20,028 bases of DNA from an uncultured Lachnospiraceae bacterium (GTDB taxonomy: Bacteria; Bacillota; Clostridia; Lachnospirales; Lachnospiraceae), in contig CAKRJK010000002.1 in the NCBI GenBank assembly GCA_934351705.1, positions 1-20,028 of the forward strand, read 5' to 3'. Shown in pieces: positions 8,672-15,665 of the stretch (positions are counted from its first letter, which is position 1; every line of letters starts with the position of its first letter). A model generated the notes under the pieces. That model did not search any database and had not been told where the DNA came from. It worked only from the letters and a program-made list of their open reading frames with translations. Position numbers and translations under genes: made by a program.

Positions 8672-10021
8672 TTATAACATGATCTTTGTGATTAAATCAG
8701 CAAGTTTTTTTGCTTCTTCTTCAATCAGTTGTTGATCTTTTCCCTCGATCATAACCCGCACAAGCGGCTCTGTTCCGGAAGGACGGATCAACACTCTTCC
8801 TTCTCCCGCAAATTTCTTCTCTACTTCTTGGATTGCCTCTGCAATCTCACTGTATTCCGCAAATTTTTCTTTCTTATGATTTGGCACCTTGGCATTCACC
8901 AATGCCTGTGGCAGTACTTCCATAATAGATGCCAGATCTGACAATTTTTTCCCTGTTTCTACCATAACCTGTAACAGATGTAATGCACTCAGCAGACCAT
9001 CTCCGGTTGTATTCTCATCCAGAAAAATAATATGTCCTGACTGTTCGCCACCAATATTATAACCGTTTTCCCTCATGTTTTCAAGCACATAGCGGTCGCC
9101 CACCTTCGTCTTCTCGATGTGAATCCCTTTTTCTTCACCCATCAGGAACAATCCGAGATTGCTCATTACGGTTGCCACAATCGTATTCTGTTTGAGGGTT
9201 CCGTTCTCTTTCATATAATTTGCGCAGATTGCCATTAATTTATCGCCGTCTACCAGATTGCCCAATTCATCCACAGCCAGCATACGGTCTGCGTCGCCGT
9301 CAAATGCCAATCCCACGTCAGCCTTTTCGTACACAACACGAGCCCGCAGCTCCGACATATGGGTAGAACCGCAATTGGCATTGATGTTTGTTCCGTCCGG
9401 ACTGGTATGTATCGCAACCACTTCCGCTCCCAAATCCGTAAGCGTCTGTACAGAGGTATAATAAGATGCTCCCTCCGCACAGTCTACCACGATTTTTAAT
9501 CCGCTCAAATCAACCGGAACGCACTTTTTCATAAATTCAATGTATTCCTCTTTAATATCAAAACGATAATCAATTTTTCCCACACCGGAACCGGTCGGAA
9601 ATACCACATCCTCCATGTCATTGTTGATGAGTTCTTCTATCTCATCCTCCAATGCGTCTGAAAGTTTATATCCCTCTCCGTTAAAAAATTTGATTCCGTT
9701 AAACTCCATCGGATTGTGAGATGCAGAAATCACAACTCCCGCATCCACTTTATGTTTTCTGGTCAAATAGGCAACCGCAGGTGTCGGCATAACACCTACA
9801 TAAACCGCATTTGCACCCACGGAACAAATTCCTGCCATCAATGCATTTGCCAGCATTCCTCCCGAAATTCTTGTATCGCATCCGACAATAATTGTCGGCT
9901 GATGACTCTTTTCCTTTGTGAGCACATAAGCTCCCGCCTGACCGAGTTTTGTCGCAAGTTGGATTGTCAGCTCTGAACCTGCCACTCCACGGACTCCGTC
10001 CGTTCCAAACATTCTTGCCAT
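8672..10021 (-). CDS. glmM: Phosphoglucosamine mutase
   Basis: A 449-residue protein, full length for GlmM, starting [12 protein letters not shown]. It carries the phosphoserine loop SASHNP with Ser101, the metal loop DGDADR (241-246), the sugar-binding GGEQSGH (324-330) and the phosphate-binding RPSGTEP (413-419). It turns glucosamine-6-phosphate into glucosamine-1-phosphate on the way to UDP-GlcNAc for peptidoglycan. It stands third in the widely conserved Firmicutes order cdaA-cdaR-glmM; in Bacillus and Lactococcus GlmM binds the cyclase CdaA and lowers its activity. The ATG at 10021 has GGGAGGAA 5-6 bases upstream. No unusual residue was noticed at the active site. Confidence 0.98.
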   Translation of the reverse strand: MARMFGTDGVRGVAGSELTIQLATKLGQAGAYVLTKEKSHQPTIIVGCDTRISGGMLANALMAGICSVGANAVYVGVMPTPAVAYLTRKHKVDAGVVISASHNPMEFNGIKFFNGEGYKLSDALEDEIEELINNDMEDVVFPTGSGVGKIDYRFDIKEEYIEFMKKCVPVDLSGLKIVVDCAEGASYYTSVQTLTDLGAEVVAIHTSPDGTNINANCGSTHMSELRARVVYEKADVGLAFDGDADRMLAVDELGNLVDGDKLMAICANYMKENGTLKQNTIVATVMSNLGLFLMGEEKGIHIEKTKVGDRYVLENMRENGYNIGGEQSGHIIFLDENTTGDGLLSALHLLQVMVETGKKLSDLASIMEVLPQALVNAKVPNHKKEKFAEYSEIAEAIQEVEKKFAGEGRVLIRPSGTEPLVRVMIEGKDQQLIEEEAKKLADLITKIML

Positions 10022-10050
10022 ATGATTCCTCCCGTTATTCTCTTCCTTCG

Positions 10051-11325
10051 TTATTCTTCTGTTCTTTTATCTGTTACATTGATCGTGACTGTCTGTTCGC
10101 CATACAATCCATATACATCACTGAGATTCAAGGTCAACGGCAATGTCGTTGTTCCCTTTGACACTCCGCTCGCATCAATGGACACCGCAATATCCGACGC
10201 TTTTAATTTTTCCAAATCGGACGTGTATCCCGTGAGTGTTACCGTAATTGTGTCACTCTGATATTCTATGCTGTAATTCTGTGATAAATTAAATACTTTT
10301 ATATTTTCCACAGGAATATTAAATGCCTTGCTCTCTGTCTGTTCAATCGTAACCTTGACTTGTACTTTTGCCTGTGAGCTGTCCGCTAAGGACACTCCTT
10401 TTGGCAGATAAGTGCTGATGTCAATTTCTGTGGTAAAAGTTTCTTTTGCCCCCGAAATATTCAGTGCTTCTTTCGGGATTGTAATCATCGTGATATTGTT
10501 CAGCGTTTCCGATGTTCCGATTAAGGAAATCTTTTCCGGCTCCACTTCGACGCTCACCTGCTGGTATCCATCCTCTAACCGTCCGCTTACTTCGCAGTTG
10601 ATTGGTACTTCCTTCACGCTCAAAATCTCTGCTTTGACTTTTACGGTGTCCACATCAAAGGTGACCTTTGACGTATCAAGCACATTGCCTTTTTCATCGT
10701 ACAGTACCGGAACTACCTTGTCCGTAATATCCGAGAACATTCCGTCCACATCAATCACTGCCGATACCTTTGATATTTTACTCATCACGGAAGTCGGTCC
10801 CGAAACAGTCAATACCTCCGGCGTGACAGTCAGATCTCCGACCGCATATCCCTCTCTCGGCGTTCCCTTTGTCTCTGCAACAATCTTAAACTGGTTGCTT
10901 CGCAAATCTTCTATTGCAACCTCAAGATTCTTATTCTTTCTCTCAATCGTAACCTGTTGATTGCTGTAACGATTGCATACAATATCAATCGGCACCACCG
11001 CAGTTCCGTCATCTTTCATTTCGATATTTTCCATATCTGCGGTTGCCTTAAAATCGGAGCCATTGAGTTTCTCGATAATGCTTCGCTTTGCACTTACACG
11101 AAATGTTGTCGTGTTGCTGTCATTCACAATCTCGTAACTCTTTCCCATGTCTGTGATTGCCTGCTCATTCTCTATGGTCACATTGGTTGTAAAGGTTCTT
11201 GTCTTCTCCGGATCATCAATATTGACAACAACCAGCCATAAGATCACGGCAAAAACACAGGCTAATATTTTCAATCCGATATTATTTACCAGAAGGTTCT
11301 TCAGATTTTTCAGTATGTTTACCAT
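10051..11325 (-). CDS. cdaR: YbbR-domain regulator of diadenylate cyclase
   Basis: A 424-residue protein with one N-terminal helix (about 17-35, ending [13 protein letters not shown]) and then about four repeats of roughly 85-95 residues rich in beta strands. This is the YbbR layout, with the repeats outside the membrane. The segments [18 protein letters not shown] and [13 protein letters not shown] are typical of it. CdaR associates with CdaA and modulates c-di-AMP production. The ATG at 11325 lies inside the end of cdaA (44 base overlap in another frame), with AGGAGG 7 bases upstream, implying coupled translation. It precedes glmM by 29 bases. Repeat borders are judged by eye. Confidence 0.93.
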   Translation of the reverse strand: MVNILKNLKNLLVNNIGLKILACVFAVILWLVVVNIDDPEKTRTFTTNVTIENEQAITDMGKSYEIVNDSNTTTFRVSAKRSIIEKLNGSDFKATADMENIEMKDDGTAVVPIDIVCNRYSNQQVTIERKNKNLEVAIEDLRSNQFKIVAETKGTPREGYAVGDLTVTPEVLTVSGPTSVMSKISKVSAVIDVDGMFSDITDKVVPVLYDEKGNVLDTSKVTFDVDTVKVKAEILSVKEVPINCEVSGRLEDGYQQVSVEVEPEKISLIGTSETLNNITMITIPKEALNISGAKETFTTEIDISTYLPKGVSLADSSQAKVQVKVTIEQTESKAFNIPVENIKVFNLSQNYSIEYQSDTITVTLTGYTSDLEKLKASDIAVSIDASGVSKGTTTLPLTLNLSDVYGLYGEQTVTINVTDKRTEE

Positions 11326-12196
11326 CCTTTAACCTCCTCTTCCAATTCTGCAGTTTTCCTGCTTCTGACTTTTCATTCTGAAGTTCTTTTAACTTGTTTT
11401 TCAAAAATTCCGCATCTACATTCCGATGCAAAACGCCCTCTTCTGCGATGGATACGTTACCCGTCTCCTCCGACACCGCAATGGTCAAGGAATCGCTTAC
11501 CTCACTGATTCCGACTGCTGCCCTGTGTCTTGTTCCAAGCTCCTTGCTCAACTCCAGATTGTCCGAAAGCGGCAGATAACAGGTAGCGGAAACCACTCTG
11601 TTTCCGCGAACAATAATCGCTCCGTCATGAAGCGGAGTATTTTTCTCAAATATATTAATCAAAAGTTGGCTGGACAACACGGAATCCAGTGTGATTCCGG
11701 TTCTCTCATACTCACTCAGACTGACTTCTCTTTCAATTACAATCAACGCACCTGTCTTTACTTTTCCCATCTCATAAGAGGCTTTGACTAAATCATTGAC
11801 CGTGCGGTCCGAAAAGCTTTCCTCTACATTTTTCCCCGGATCAAACGAAAAGATTGCCGAGAGGAATTTCTTTCTTCCCAACTGCTCTAACGCTCTACGC
11901 ATCTCCGGCTGAAAGATAACTAAAAGTGCAATAATTCCGACATTGATCGTCTTATCCGCAATCCATAGTATCGTATTCATCTGGAAAATTGCTGCAATTA
12001 AAATAAATACTAAGATAACCACGATTCCCTTAAATAAAGTCCACGCTCTGGTTGTCTTAAACCAAACTAAAATATGATAGAGTAAAAACGCAATGATAAT
12101 AATCTCTACTATATCCGTAATCGTTACATTCGGTCGGTTGATCCAAAACATATAGCGATCCCAAAATGCTCCGAATCCGGCAATCATATTCTGCAT
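11282..12196 (-). CDS. cdaA: Membrane diadenylate cyclase (c-di-AMP synthase)
   Basis: With the start placed at the ATG at 12196, the protein has 304 residues. A GTG three codons earlier (12205) directly abuts the AAGGAAG site and is too close to it; the ATG lies 8 bases away. Three N-terminal helices (about 27-46, 54-71 and 74-94) lead to FQPEMRRALEQLGR (95-108) and the DAC domain with DGA (191-193) and RHR (223-225), the catalytic and ATP-binding motifs. It joins two ATP into c-di-AMP, which controls potassium and osmolyte uptake and wall homeostasis. The C-terminal 40 or so residues are charged and overlap the start of cdaR. A 72-base gap precedes it, so it may have its own promoter. Confidence 0.96.
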   Translation of the reverse strand: MQNMIAGFGAFWDRYMFWINRPNVTITDIVEIIIIAFLLYHILVWFKTTRAWTLFKGIVVILVFILIAAIFQMNTILWIADKTINVGIIALLVIFQPEMRRALEQLGRKKFLSAIFSFDPGKNVEESFSDRTVNDLVKASYEMGKVKTGALIVIEREVSLSEYERTGITLDSVLSSQLLINIFEKNTPLHDGAIIVRGNRVVSATCYLPLSDNLELSKELGTRHRAAVGISEVSDSLTIAVSEETGNVSIAEEGVLHRNVDAEFLKNKLKELQNEKSEAGKLQNWKRRLKDGKHTEKSEEPSGK

Positions 12197-12204
12197 ACAG
12201 CTCA

Positions 12205-12211
12205 CTTCCTT
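12205..12211 (-). promoter_or_regulatory. Ribosome binding site deciding the cdaA start
   Basis: AAGGAAG on the minus strand, 8 bases before the ATG at 12196. It touches the alternative GTG at 12205, so the ATG is the better start. Confidence 0.7.
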
Positions 12212-12224
12212 TCTTACATGTTTT

Positions 12225-12251
12225 TCTATACTATGGAAAATATATGAACAA
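12225..12251 (-). promoter_or_regulatory. Weak candidate promoter before cdaA
   Basis: On the minus strand TTGTTC (12251-12246) and TATAGA (12230-12225) are 15 bases apart, shorter than the usual 17. The surrounding gap is A+T-rich. It could drive cdaA separately from the two upstream membrane-protein genes, but the spacing makes it doubtful. Confidence 0.25.
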
Positions 12252-12277
12252 TCTGTGTCCTATTTCTTAGACTATTC

Positions 12278-13228
12278 TTAATCCTCGTCTTCTCTTTTTT
12301 CCGTTCCCGCTATTTTCTGTACTGTTTTCTCTCCCGAAGAAAGATTTACCTTCGGAACGGCTTTTACATAGTAGTAATATTCGTCATCCTCAAACTGAAC
12401 CCTCTCGGTTCTGTGATAATCCAGATTAAAAAAGAAAAATTCAATCACCATGCTGATCAGTCCCGACAGCAGGCATCCGATGATCAGCCACACGATTTTT
12501 CCCTTTGTTCTCAACGCAAGATATCCCGTGACCAAGATTAAAAACTGGGTTAAAATACCCGCTGCGATTGCAATGCTCCACGCATGGTCAATTCCCATCC
12601 GCCGCACATTATACACAACGATCATGGCAACGACAAACGCTGCAAGCACCAGATACATCTCTTTATTTCCAAACACCTGATTCAGTGTGACTGCCCACTC
12701 ATTGACGTTTTCTTCCCCGGTTGCCGCCGCCCGCAGCACCGGTGCGTTATTCTTTACTCCGCTTAGGAAATAGTAAGTCACCGTACCGAAAATAACCGAG
12801 ATAATGGAATAAGGTCCCTTTAACAAACCTGTGATAACCGGCATTACATACGGAATCTGACACGCAAAGGCCAACGGTGTCACAATGACATATTCTCCGT
12901 TTTTCGGCTCAAACCGGAAATACACCAAAAACATGATCAAAAACATGACCGCCGCGATCATTGCCACTCTTAAAGACAGGGCATACAAATGCAGCAGCAC
13001 TAACGCCGCACTCAGAAAAATCATCATCTGCATCGGCAAAATAGCACAGACTACCGCCAGCAAAAGCACTACATAGATGTGCTTCAGTTCGTTCATGTAT
13101 CCGATATTATAATTAATTCCCCAAAATACAAGGACAGCCATCAGAAACTTTGTGACCAGAATAATATATCTGTCATGTCTGCTGTACCATCTTCTGATGT
13201 GCTCTCTCCACTCAATTAATTTCGTCAT
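12278..13228 (-). CDS. Unrecognised multipass membrane protein upstream of cdaA
   Basis: The start is placed at the ATG at 13228 (316 residues), with GGAGAG 6 bases upstream. An in-frame ATG at 13288 would add 20 residues but would overlap the preceding gene by 77 bases and has no clear binding site. The protein opens with a basic amphipathic stretch (WREHIRRWYSRHDRY), then about nine hydrophobic helices to about residue 265, and ends in a soluble tail. The tail holds an acidic-aromatic run (FEDDEYYYYVKAVPKV) and charged residues. I do not recognise the family. It overlaps the previous membrane-protein gene by 17 bases and lies 81 bases before cdaA, so the pair may be co-transcribed with the c-di-AMP genes. 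No catalytic motif was seen; transport or scaffolding are equally possible. Confidence 0.75.
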   Translation of the reverse strand: MTKLIEWREHIRRWYSRHDRYIILVTKFLMAVLVFWGINYNIGYMNELKHIYVVLLLAVVCAILPMQMMIFLSAALVLLHLYALSLRVAMIAAVMFLIMFLVYFRFEPKNGEYVIVTPLAFACQIPYVMPVITGLLKGPYSIISVIFGTVTYYFLSGVKNNAPVLRAAATGEENVNEWAVTLNQVFGNKEMYLVLAAFVVAMIVVYNVRRMGIDHAWSIAIAAGILTQFLILVTGYLALRTKGKIVWLIIGCLLSGLISMVIEFFFFNLDYHRTERVQFEDDEYYYYVKAVPKVNLSSGEKTVQKIAGTEKREDED

Positions 13229-13658
13229 TCCATTCTCTCCACTCATCCGGTGTTTTTGCGTTCTTTTCTTCCTCGTATAACTGCACAACTTCCCGCAAAA
13301 TCTTCTGATATTCCTTTAACTGCTCGCGTTCCTTTGTGTACCGGATACTATAAATCTTGTAGGTCAGCACCAGAAAAAAAATCATAAAAGCAACATAAAG
13401 GATTACTGCCACAATCATTCCTCCAACGGTTCCGATTCCATTCGTCCATTCTACATTATTCTGCACAAAATATACCGCCAGCATCCCCACCAGCAAAATA
13501 TACGCGATCGTTCCGTAAATGAAGCTTTTGATCATCTCCATCGCGATATAGTCCCTCTTGTAATACTGGACGATTTTCTTTTCTTTTTGCTTTTTTCTCT
13601 TATTCTCATCATACATTGCCAAATGTGTCATCCGGCGGACTCTCTCTTCACTCAGCAC
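13212..13658 (-). CDS. Unrecognised small membrane protein with two helices
   Basis: A 148-residue protein. A basic cytoplasmic N-terminus (KRKKQKEKK, about 19-28) is followed by two helices (about 44-65 and 78-102), then a charged helical tail (about 105-140) that could form a coiled coil. It starts at GTG 13658, with AGGGTG 6 bases upstream; an ATG nine codons later (13631) is an alternative start. It is the first gene after a strong hairpin and may begin a transcription unit, though no good promoter was found. Its stop lies inside the next gene (17 base overlap), suggesting the two membrane proteins act together. No family is recognised; function unknown. Confidence 0.7.
   Translation of the reverse strand: MLSEERVRRMTHLAMYDENKRKKQKEKKIVQYYKRDYIAMEMIKSFIYGTIAYILLVGMLAVYFVQNNVEWTNGIGTVGGMIVAVILYVAFMIFFLVLTYKIYSIRYTKEREQLKEYQKILREVVQLYEEEKNAKTPDEWREWNDEIN
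13235..13240 (-). promoter_or_regulatory. Ribosome binding site deciding the start of the 316-residue membrane protein
   Basis: GGAGAG on the minus strand, 6 bases before the ATG at 13228. The earlier in-frame ATGs at 13288 and 13246 have no comparable site. Confidence 0.65.
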
Positions 13659-13695
13659 AGTTTACACCCTACATTTCTCTATATCTCTTATCCCT

Positions 13696-13735
13696 AGATA
13701 CTGCCTCGAAAAACTCATTTCCCGAGGCAGTATCT
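13696..13735. other. Perfect 13-bp-stem hairpin between the YvyF-like gene and the two-helix membrane-protein gene
   Basis: The arms AGATACTGCCTCG (13696-13708) and its exact complement (13723-13735) enclose a 14-base loop. No T run follows on either strand, so it is not a classical intrinsic terminator. The minus-strand loop does contain five T. It fills most of the 86-base gap and could end or stabilise the comF-yvyF transcript. Confidence 0.6.
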
Positions 13736-13744
13736 GTTCTCTCT

Positions 13745-14152
13745 CTAGTTATCCAAAAAGCGCATACGGTCTCTGTCACTGATGACCTTTCGCGGATCCT
13801 TCTTCTGTGGTGTCGGCGAATATGCACTGCGAAGCGTACTGGTAATCTTACCTCTGCACTTTTCGCAATAACGCCCACTCTTAATCAAGGTTCCGCATTT
13901 TTCACATTCCAATCCCAACGGTGAATTTTCTGCAAAAGCAAGACGTTCCTCGCGTATCCATTTCTCAATCTGCTTCGTTGATACGTCATTGTCTTTGGAA
14001 ACCTCCGGTATCGTAGCGTTCGGAAATTCCTCCAGATACGCCTTTACCTGCGAAAATTTATCTTCTAATTTACCGGCACATGCCGGACAAAGCTGCGGTC
14101 CCTGTAAATAGTTAAACAAACGTCCGCACCCTCTACAGTTTTTCACATCCAT
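13745..14152 (-). CDS. YvyF-like zinc-ribbon and HTH protein (flagellar operon protein family, TIGR03826-like)
   Basis: A 135-residue protein from the ATG at 14152, which has AGGAGGAG just upstream. The frame stays open further upstream to 14296, but that part lies within comF and has no fitting site. It begins MDVKNCRGCGRLFNYLQGP with CxxC at 6-9 and CPAC at 23-26 (a zinc ribbon). Next is an HTH-like stretch (about 48-66, IPEVSKDNDVSTKQIEKWI). A second set of cysteines (CEKC at about 82-85 and CEKC at about 94-97) follows, then a basic tail. The family occurs next to comF in Bacillus (comFC-yvyF-flgM), which matches the order here. Its precise role is unclear, and no flagellar gene is visible in this window. 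A small DNA- or RNA-binding regulator is a reasonable guess. Confidence 0.85.
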   Translation of the reverse strand: MDVKNCRGCGRLFNYLQGPQLCPACAGKLEDKFSQVKAYLEEFPNATIPEVSKDNDVSTKQIEKWIREERLAFAENSPLGLECEKCGTLIKSGRYCEKCRGKITSTLRSAYSPTPQKKDPRKVISDRDRMRFLDN

Positions 14153-14157
14153 TGTCT

Positions 14158-14165
14158 CTCCTCCT
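14158..14165 (-). promoter_or_regulatory. Ribosome binding site deciding the YvyF-like start
   Basis: AGGAGGAG on the minus strand, 5 bases before the ATG at 14152 and overlapping the comF stop codon. It excludes the much earlier in-frame ATG at 14296. Confidence 0.8.
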
Positions 14166-14874
14166 AATATCCTTCGCCTATTGTAATTGAAAGAAAATAT
14201 ATCTCCTGTACTCCGTATTCCCCAAACAATGCGGCTGCCGCATCTATGGTACTTCCGGTTGTGTACACATCGTCTACAATTAATACTCTTTTCCATTGTA
14301 CACTATCTGACTTTATTTTAAAAGCCTTTTTTAAGTTCTTTCTACGCTGCTTATCGTCCAATTCCTTCTGCGGTACGGTGTCGACAATCCGTACCAAAGA
14401 ATCCCTGTCTACCGGTATATCAAGAAGCCTTCCGAGTTCTCTTGCATACAGTTCCGCCTGATTATATCCTCTCTTTTTCATTTTTTTGGAATGTATCGGA
14501 ATCGGGATAATAACGTCAATCCCTTTGCTTTGAATCCATTTTCCGTAGATCCTTGCACTTTCCTCTGCGTGAAATTTTGCGTATTCTCTGCGATTTGCAT
14601 ATTTGAAACGATAGATAGATGTTTTCATATCTCCTTTGTAAACCCATACACTTTTTCCCTGGATATAGTGATGTTTCTTTTTTTTGCAGTCCAAACAGTA
14701 CTCCTGCTGCTCTCTTTTGATTGGTTTCCCGCATTTTTTGCACACAGGTTCACTACAATATTTTAGTTTTGGTTTACATCGGGTACATACACCGGAATCC
14801 GGTGTATCAAGAACCCCGTCGCATAAGATACAGCGACGGGGATACAGGATATTCAGAATTGTTTGAAGAATTAT
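14164..14874 (-). CDS. comF: ComF-family phosphoribosyltransferase-like protein with a non-canonical start
   Basis: From the proposed ATA start the protein has 236 residues, the usual size for ComFC. It starts as (M)ILQTILNILYPRRC. A zinc ribbon follows, with cysteine pairs C-I-L-C near residue 15, C-T-R-C near 31, C-K-K-C near 44 and C-L-D-C near 58. The PRPP-binding segment VLIVDDVYTTGST lies near 204-216. ComF proteins act in DNA uptake or related DNA metabolism, with the exact reaction unsettled. The first GTG (14745) would give 193 residues and cut off half the zinc ribbon. No ATG, GTG or TTG lies between it and the in-frame stop at 14892-14890. The ATA at 14874 forms an ATAA overlap with the ATPase stop, as if an ATGA had mutated. 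AUA initiation, a recent start loss or a base error are all possible. Confidence 0.82.
   Translation of the reverse strand: MILQTILNILYPRRCILCDGVLDTPDSGVCTRCKPKLKYCSEPVCKKCGKPIKREQQEYCLDCKKKKHHYIQGKSVWVYKGDMKTSIYRFKYANRREYAKFHAEESARIYGKWIQSKGIDVIIPIPIHSKKMKKRGYNQAELYARELGRLLDIPVDRDSLVRIVDTVPQKELDDKQRRKNLKKAFKIKSDSVQWKRVLIVDDVYTTGSTIDAAAALFGEYGVQEIYFLSITIGEGY
14787..14807. other. Perfect 10-bp inverted repeat inside the comF N-terminal region
   Basis: ATACACCGGA and its exact complement flank a single central base. It follows the GC-rich hairpin at 14814-14841 by six bases on the transcribed strand and lies inside the comF frame. A tandem RNA structure or a protein-binding site is possible. 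Confidence 0.5.
14814..14841 (-). terminator. GC-rich hairpin, possible terminator or attenuator after the ABC operon
   Basis: A perfect 9-bp stem (CCCCGTCGC with GCGACGGGG) has a 10-base loop and is followed on the minus strand by TTCTT. It is 30 bases after the ATPase stop but inside the comF reading frame. The T run is short, so termination would be partial at best. Confidence 0.4.
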
Positions 14875-15665
14875 GATAAAATCATCCGGTCATTTGCGAA
14901 TTCTTCGCCGCTTACTTCTTCAAATTTTGCAAGCAGATCTGCTACTTTGAGGTTTTTCTTTTCCTCGCCGCACACATCATAAATGACTCTTCCTTCATGC
15001 ATCATAATCAAGCGATTTCCCAGGCGAATCGCATCTTTCATATTATGCGTAATCATCAGTGTTGTCAGATTGTCTTTCGCTACAATCTCTTCTGTCAGAT
15101 CCAACACTTTTTTGGCTGTTTTCGGATCAAGTGCAGCCGTATGCTCATCCAAAAGCAAAAGTTTCGGTTTTTTTAAGGATGCCATCAAAAGCGTAACCGC
15201 CTGACGCTGTCCTCCCGAGAGCAATCCTACTTTTGAGGTCATACGCTCTTCCAGTCCCAGATCCAATGCTGCAAGCCGTTCTTTGTATTCCACACGCTCT
15301 TTTGCGGTGATACCCCATCCGAGAAAACGATGTTTGCCTCGTCTTGCGGCGATTGCGAGATTCTCTTCGATATTCATGTCTGCCGCTGTTCCGTTCATCG
15401 GATCCTGAAAAACACGTCCCAGATATTTTGCTCTCTTATGCTCCGGAAGTTTTGTCACATCTATATCATCAATCAGAATACTTCCGCAATCTACCGGATA
15501 CACACCTGCGATCATATTCAATACAGTGGATTTACCGGCGCCGTTTCCTCCGATGACTGTGACGAAATCTCCTTCGTTCAGCACTAAATTTACTCCGTTT
15601 AATGCCTTTTTCTCATTGATGGTTCCCGGGTTAAAGGTCTTATGCACATCTGTAATCTTAAGCAT
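14871..15665 (-). CDS. ABC importer ATPase (COG1101 type)
   Basis: A 264-residue ATPase from the ATG at 15665, with GGGAGG 8 bases upstream; an in-frame start at 15698 would reach further into the permease gene without a site. Walker A is GGNGAGKST (39-47), Q-loop Gln87, signature LSGGQRQ (149-155), Walker B LLLLDEHTAALD (169-180) and switch His207. The DEHTAALD form instead of DEPT is typical of the ATPase that pairs with COG2984/COG4120 proteins. It powers uptake through the permease encoded just before it (8 base overlap). Substrates of related systems include tryptophan (TrpXYZ) and tyrosine. The stop codon overlaps the proposed comF start. Confidence 0.93.
   Translation of the reverse strand: MLKITDVHKTFNPGTINEKKALNGVNLVLNEGDFVTVIGGNGAGKSTVLNMIAGVYPVDCGSILIDDIDVTKLPEHKRAKYLGRVFQDPMNGTAADMNIEENLAIAARRGKHRFLGWGITAKERVEYKERLAALDLGLEERMTSKVGLLSGGQRQAVTLLMASLKKPKLLLLDEHTAALDPKTAKKVLDLTEEIVAKDNLTTLMITHNMKDAIRLGNRLIMMHEGRVIYDVCGEEKKNLKVADLLAKFEEVSGEEFANDRMILS

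Noticed and set aside
10412..10960. A 182-codon open frame on the plus strand
   Set aside because: It is antisense to cdaR; the Ser/Thr/Val-rich translation mirrors the repeats of the real gene and matches no family.
12206..12277. A c-di-AMP or other riboswitch before cdaA
   Set aside because: The gap is only 72 bases, A+T-rich, with no stable stem system, far too short for known riboswitches of that type.
14153..14296. Upstream in-frame extension of the YvyF-like gene
   Set aside because: It lies wholly in comF, does not look like the family, and the AGGAGGAG site points to the ATG at 14152.
14860..14892. A frameshift (one extra T in the TTTT run) that would start comF at the ATG at 14886
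   Set aside because: It would also remove the ATPase stop and fuse the two genes; a single-base ATG-to-ATA change in a 4-base overlap is simpler.
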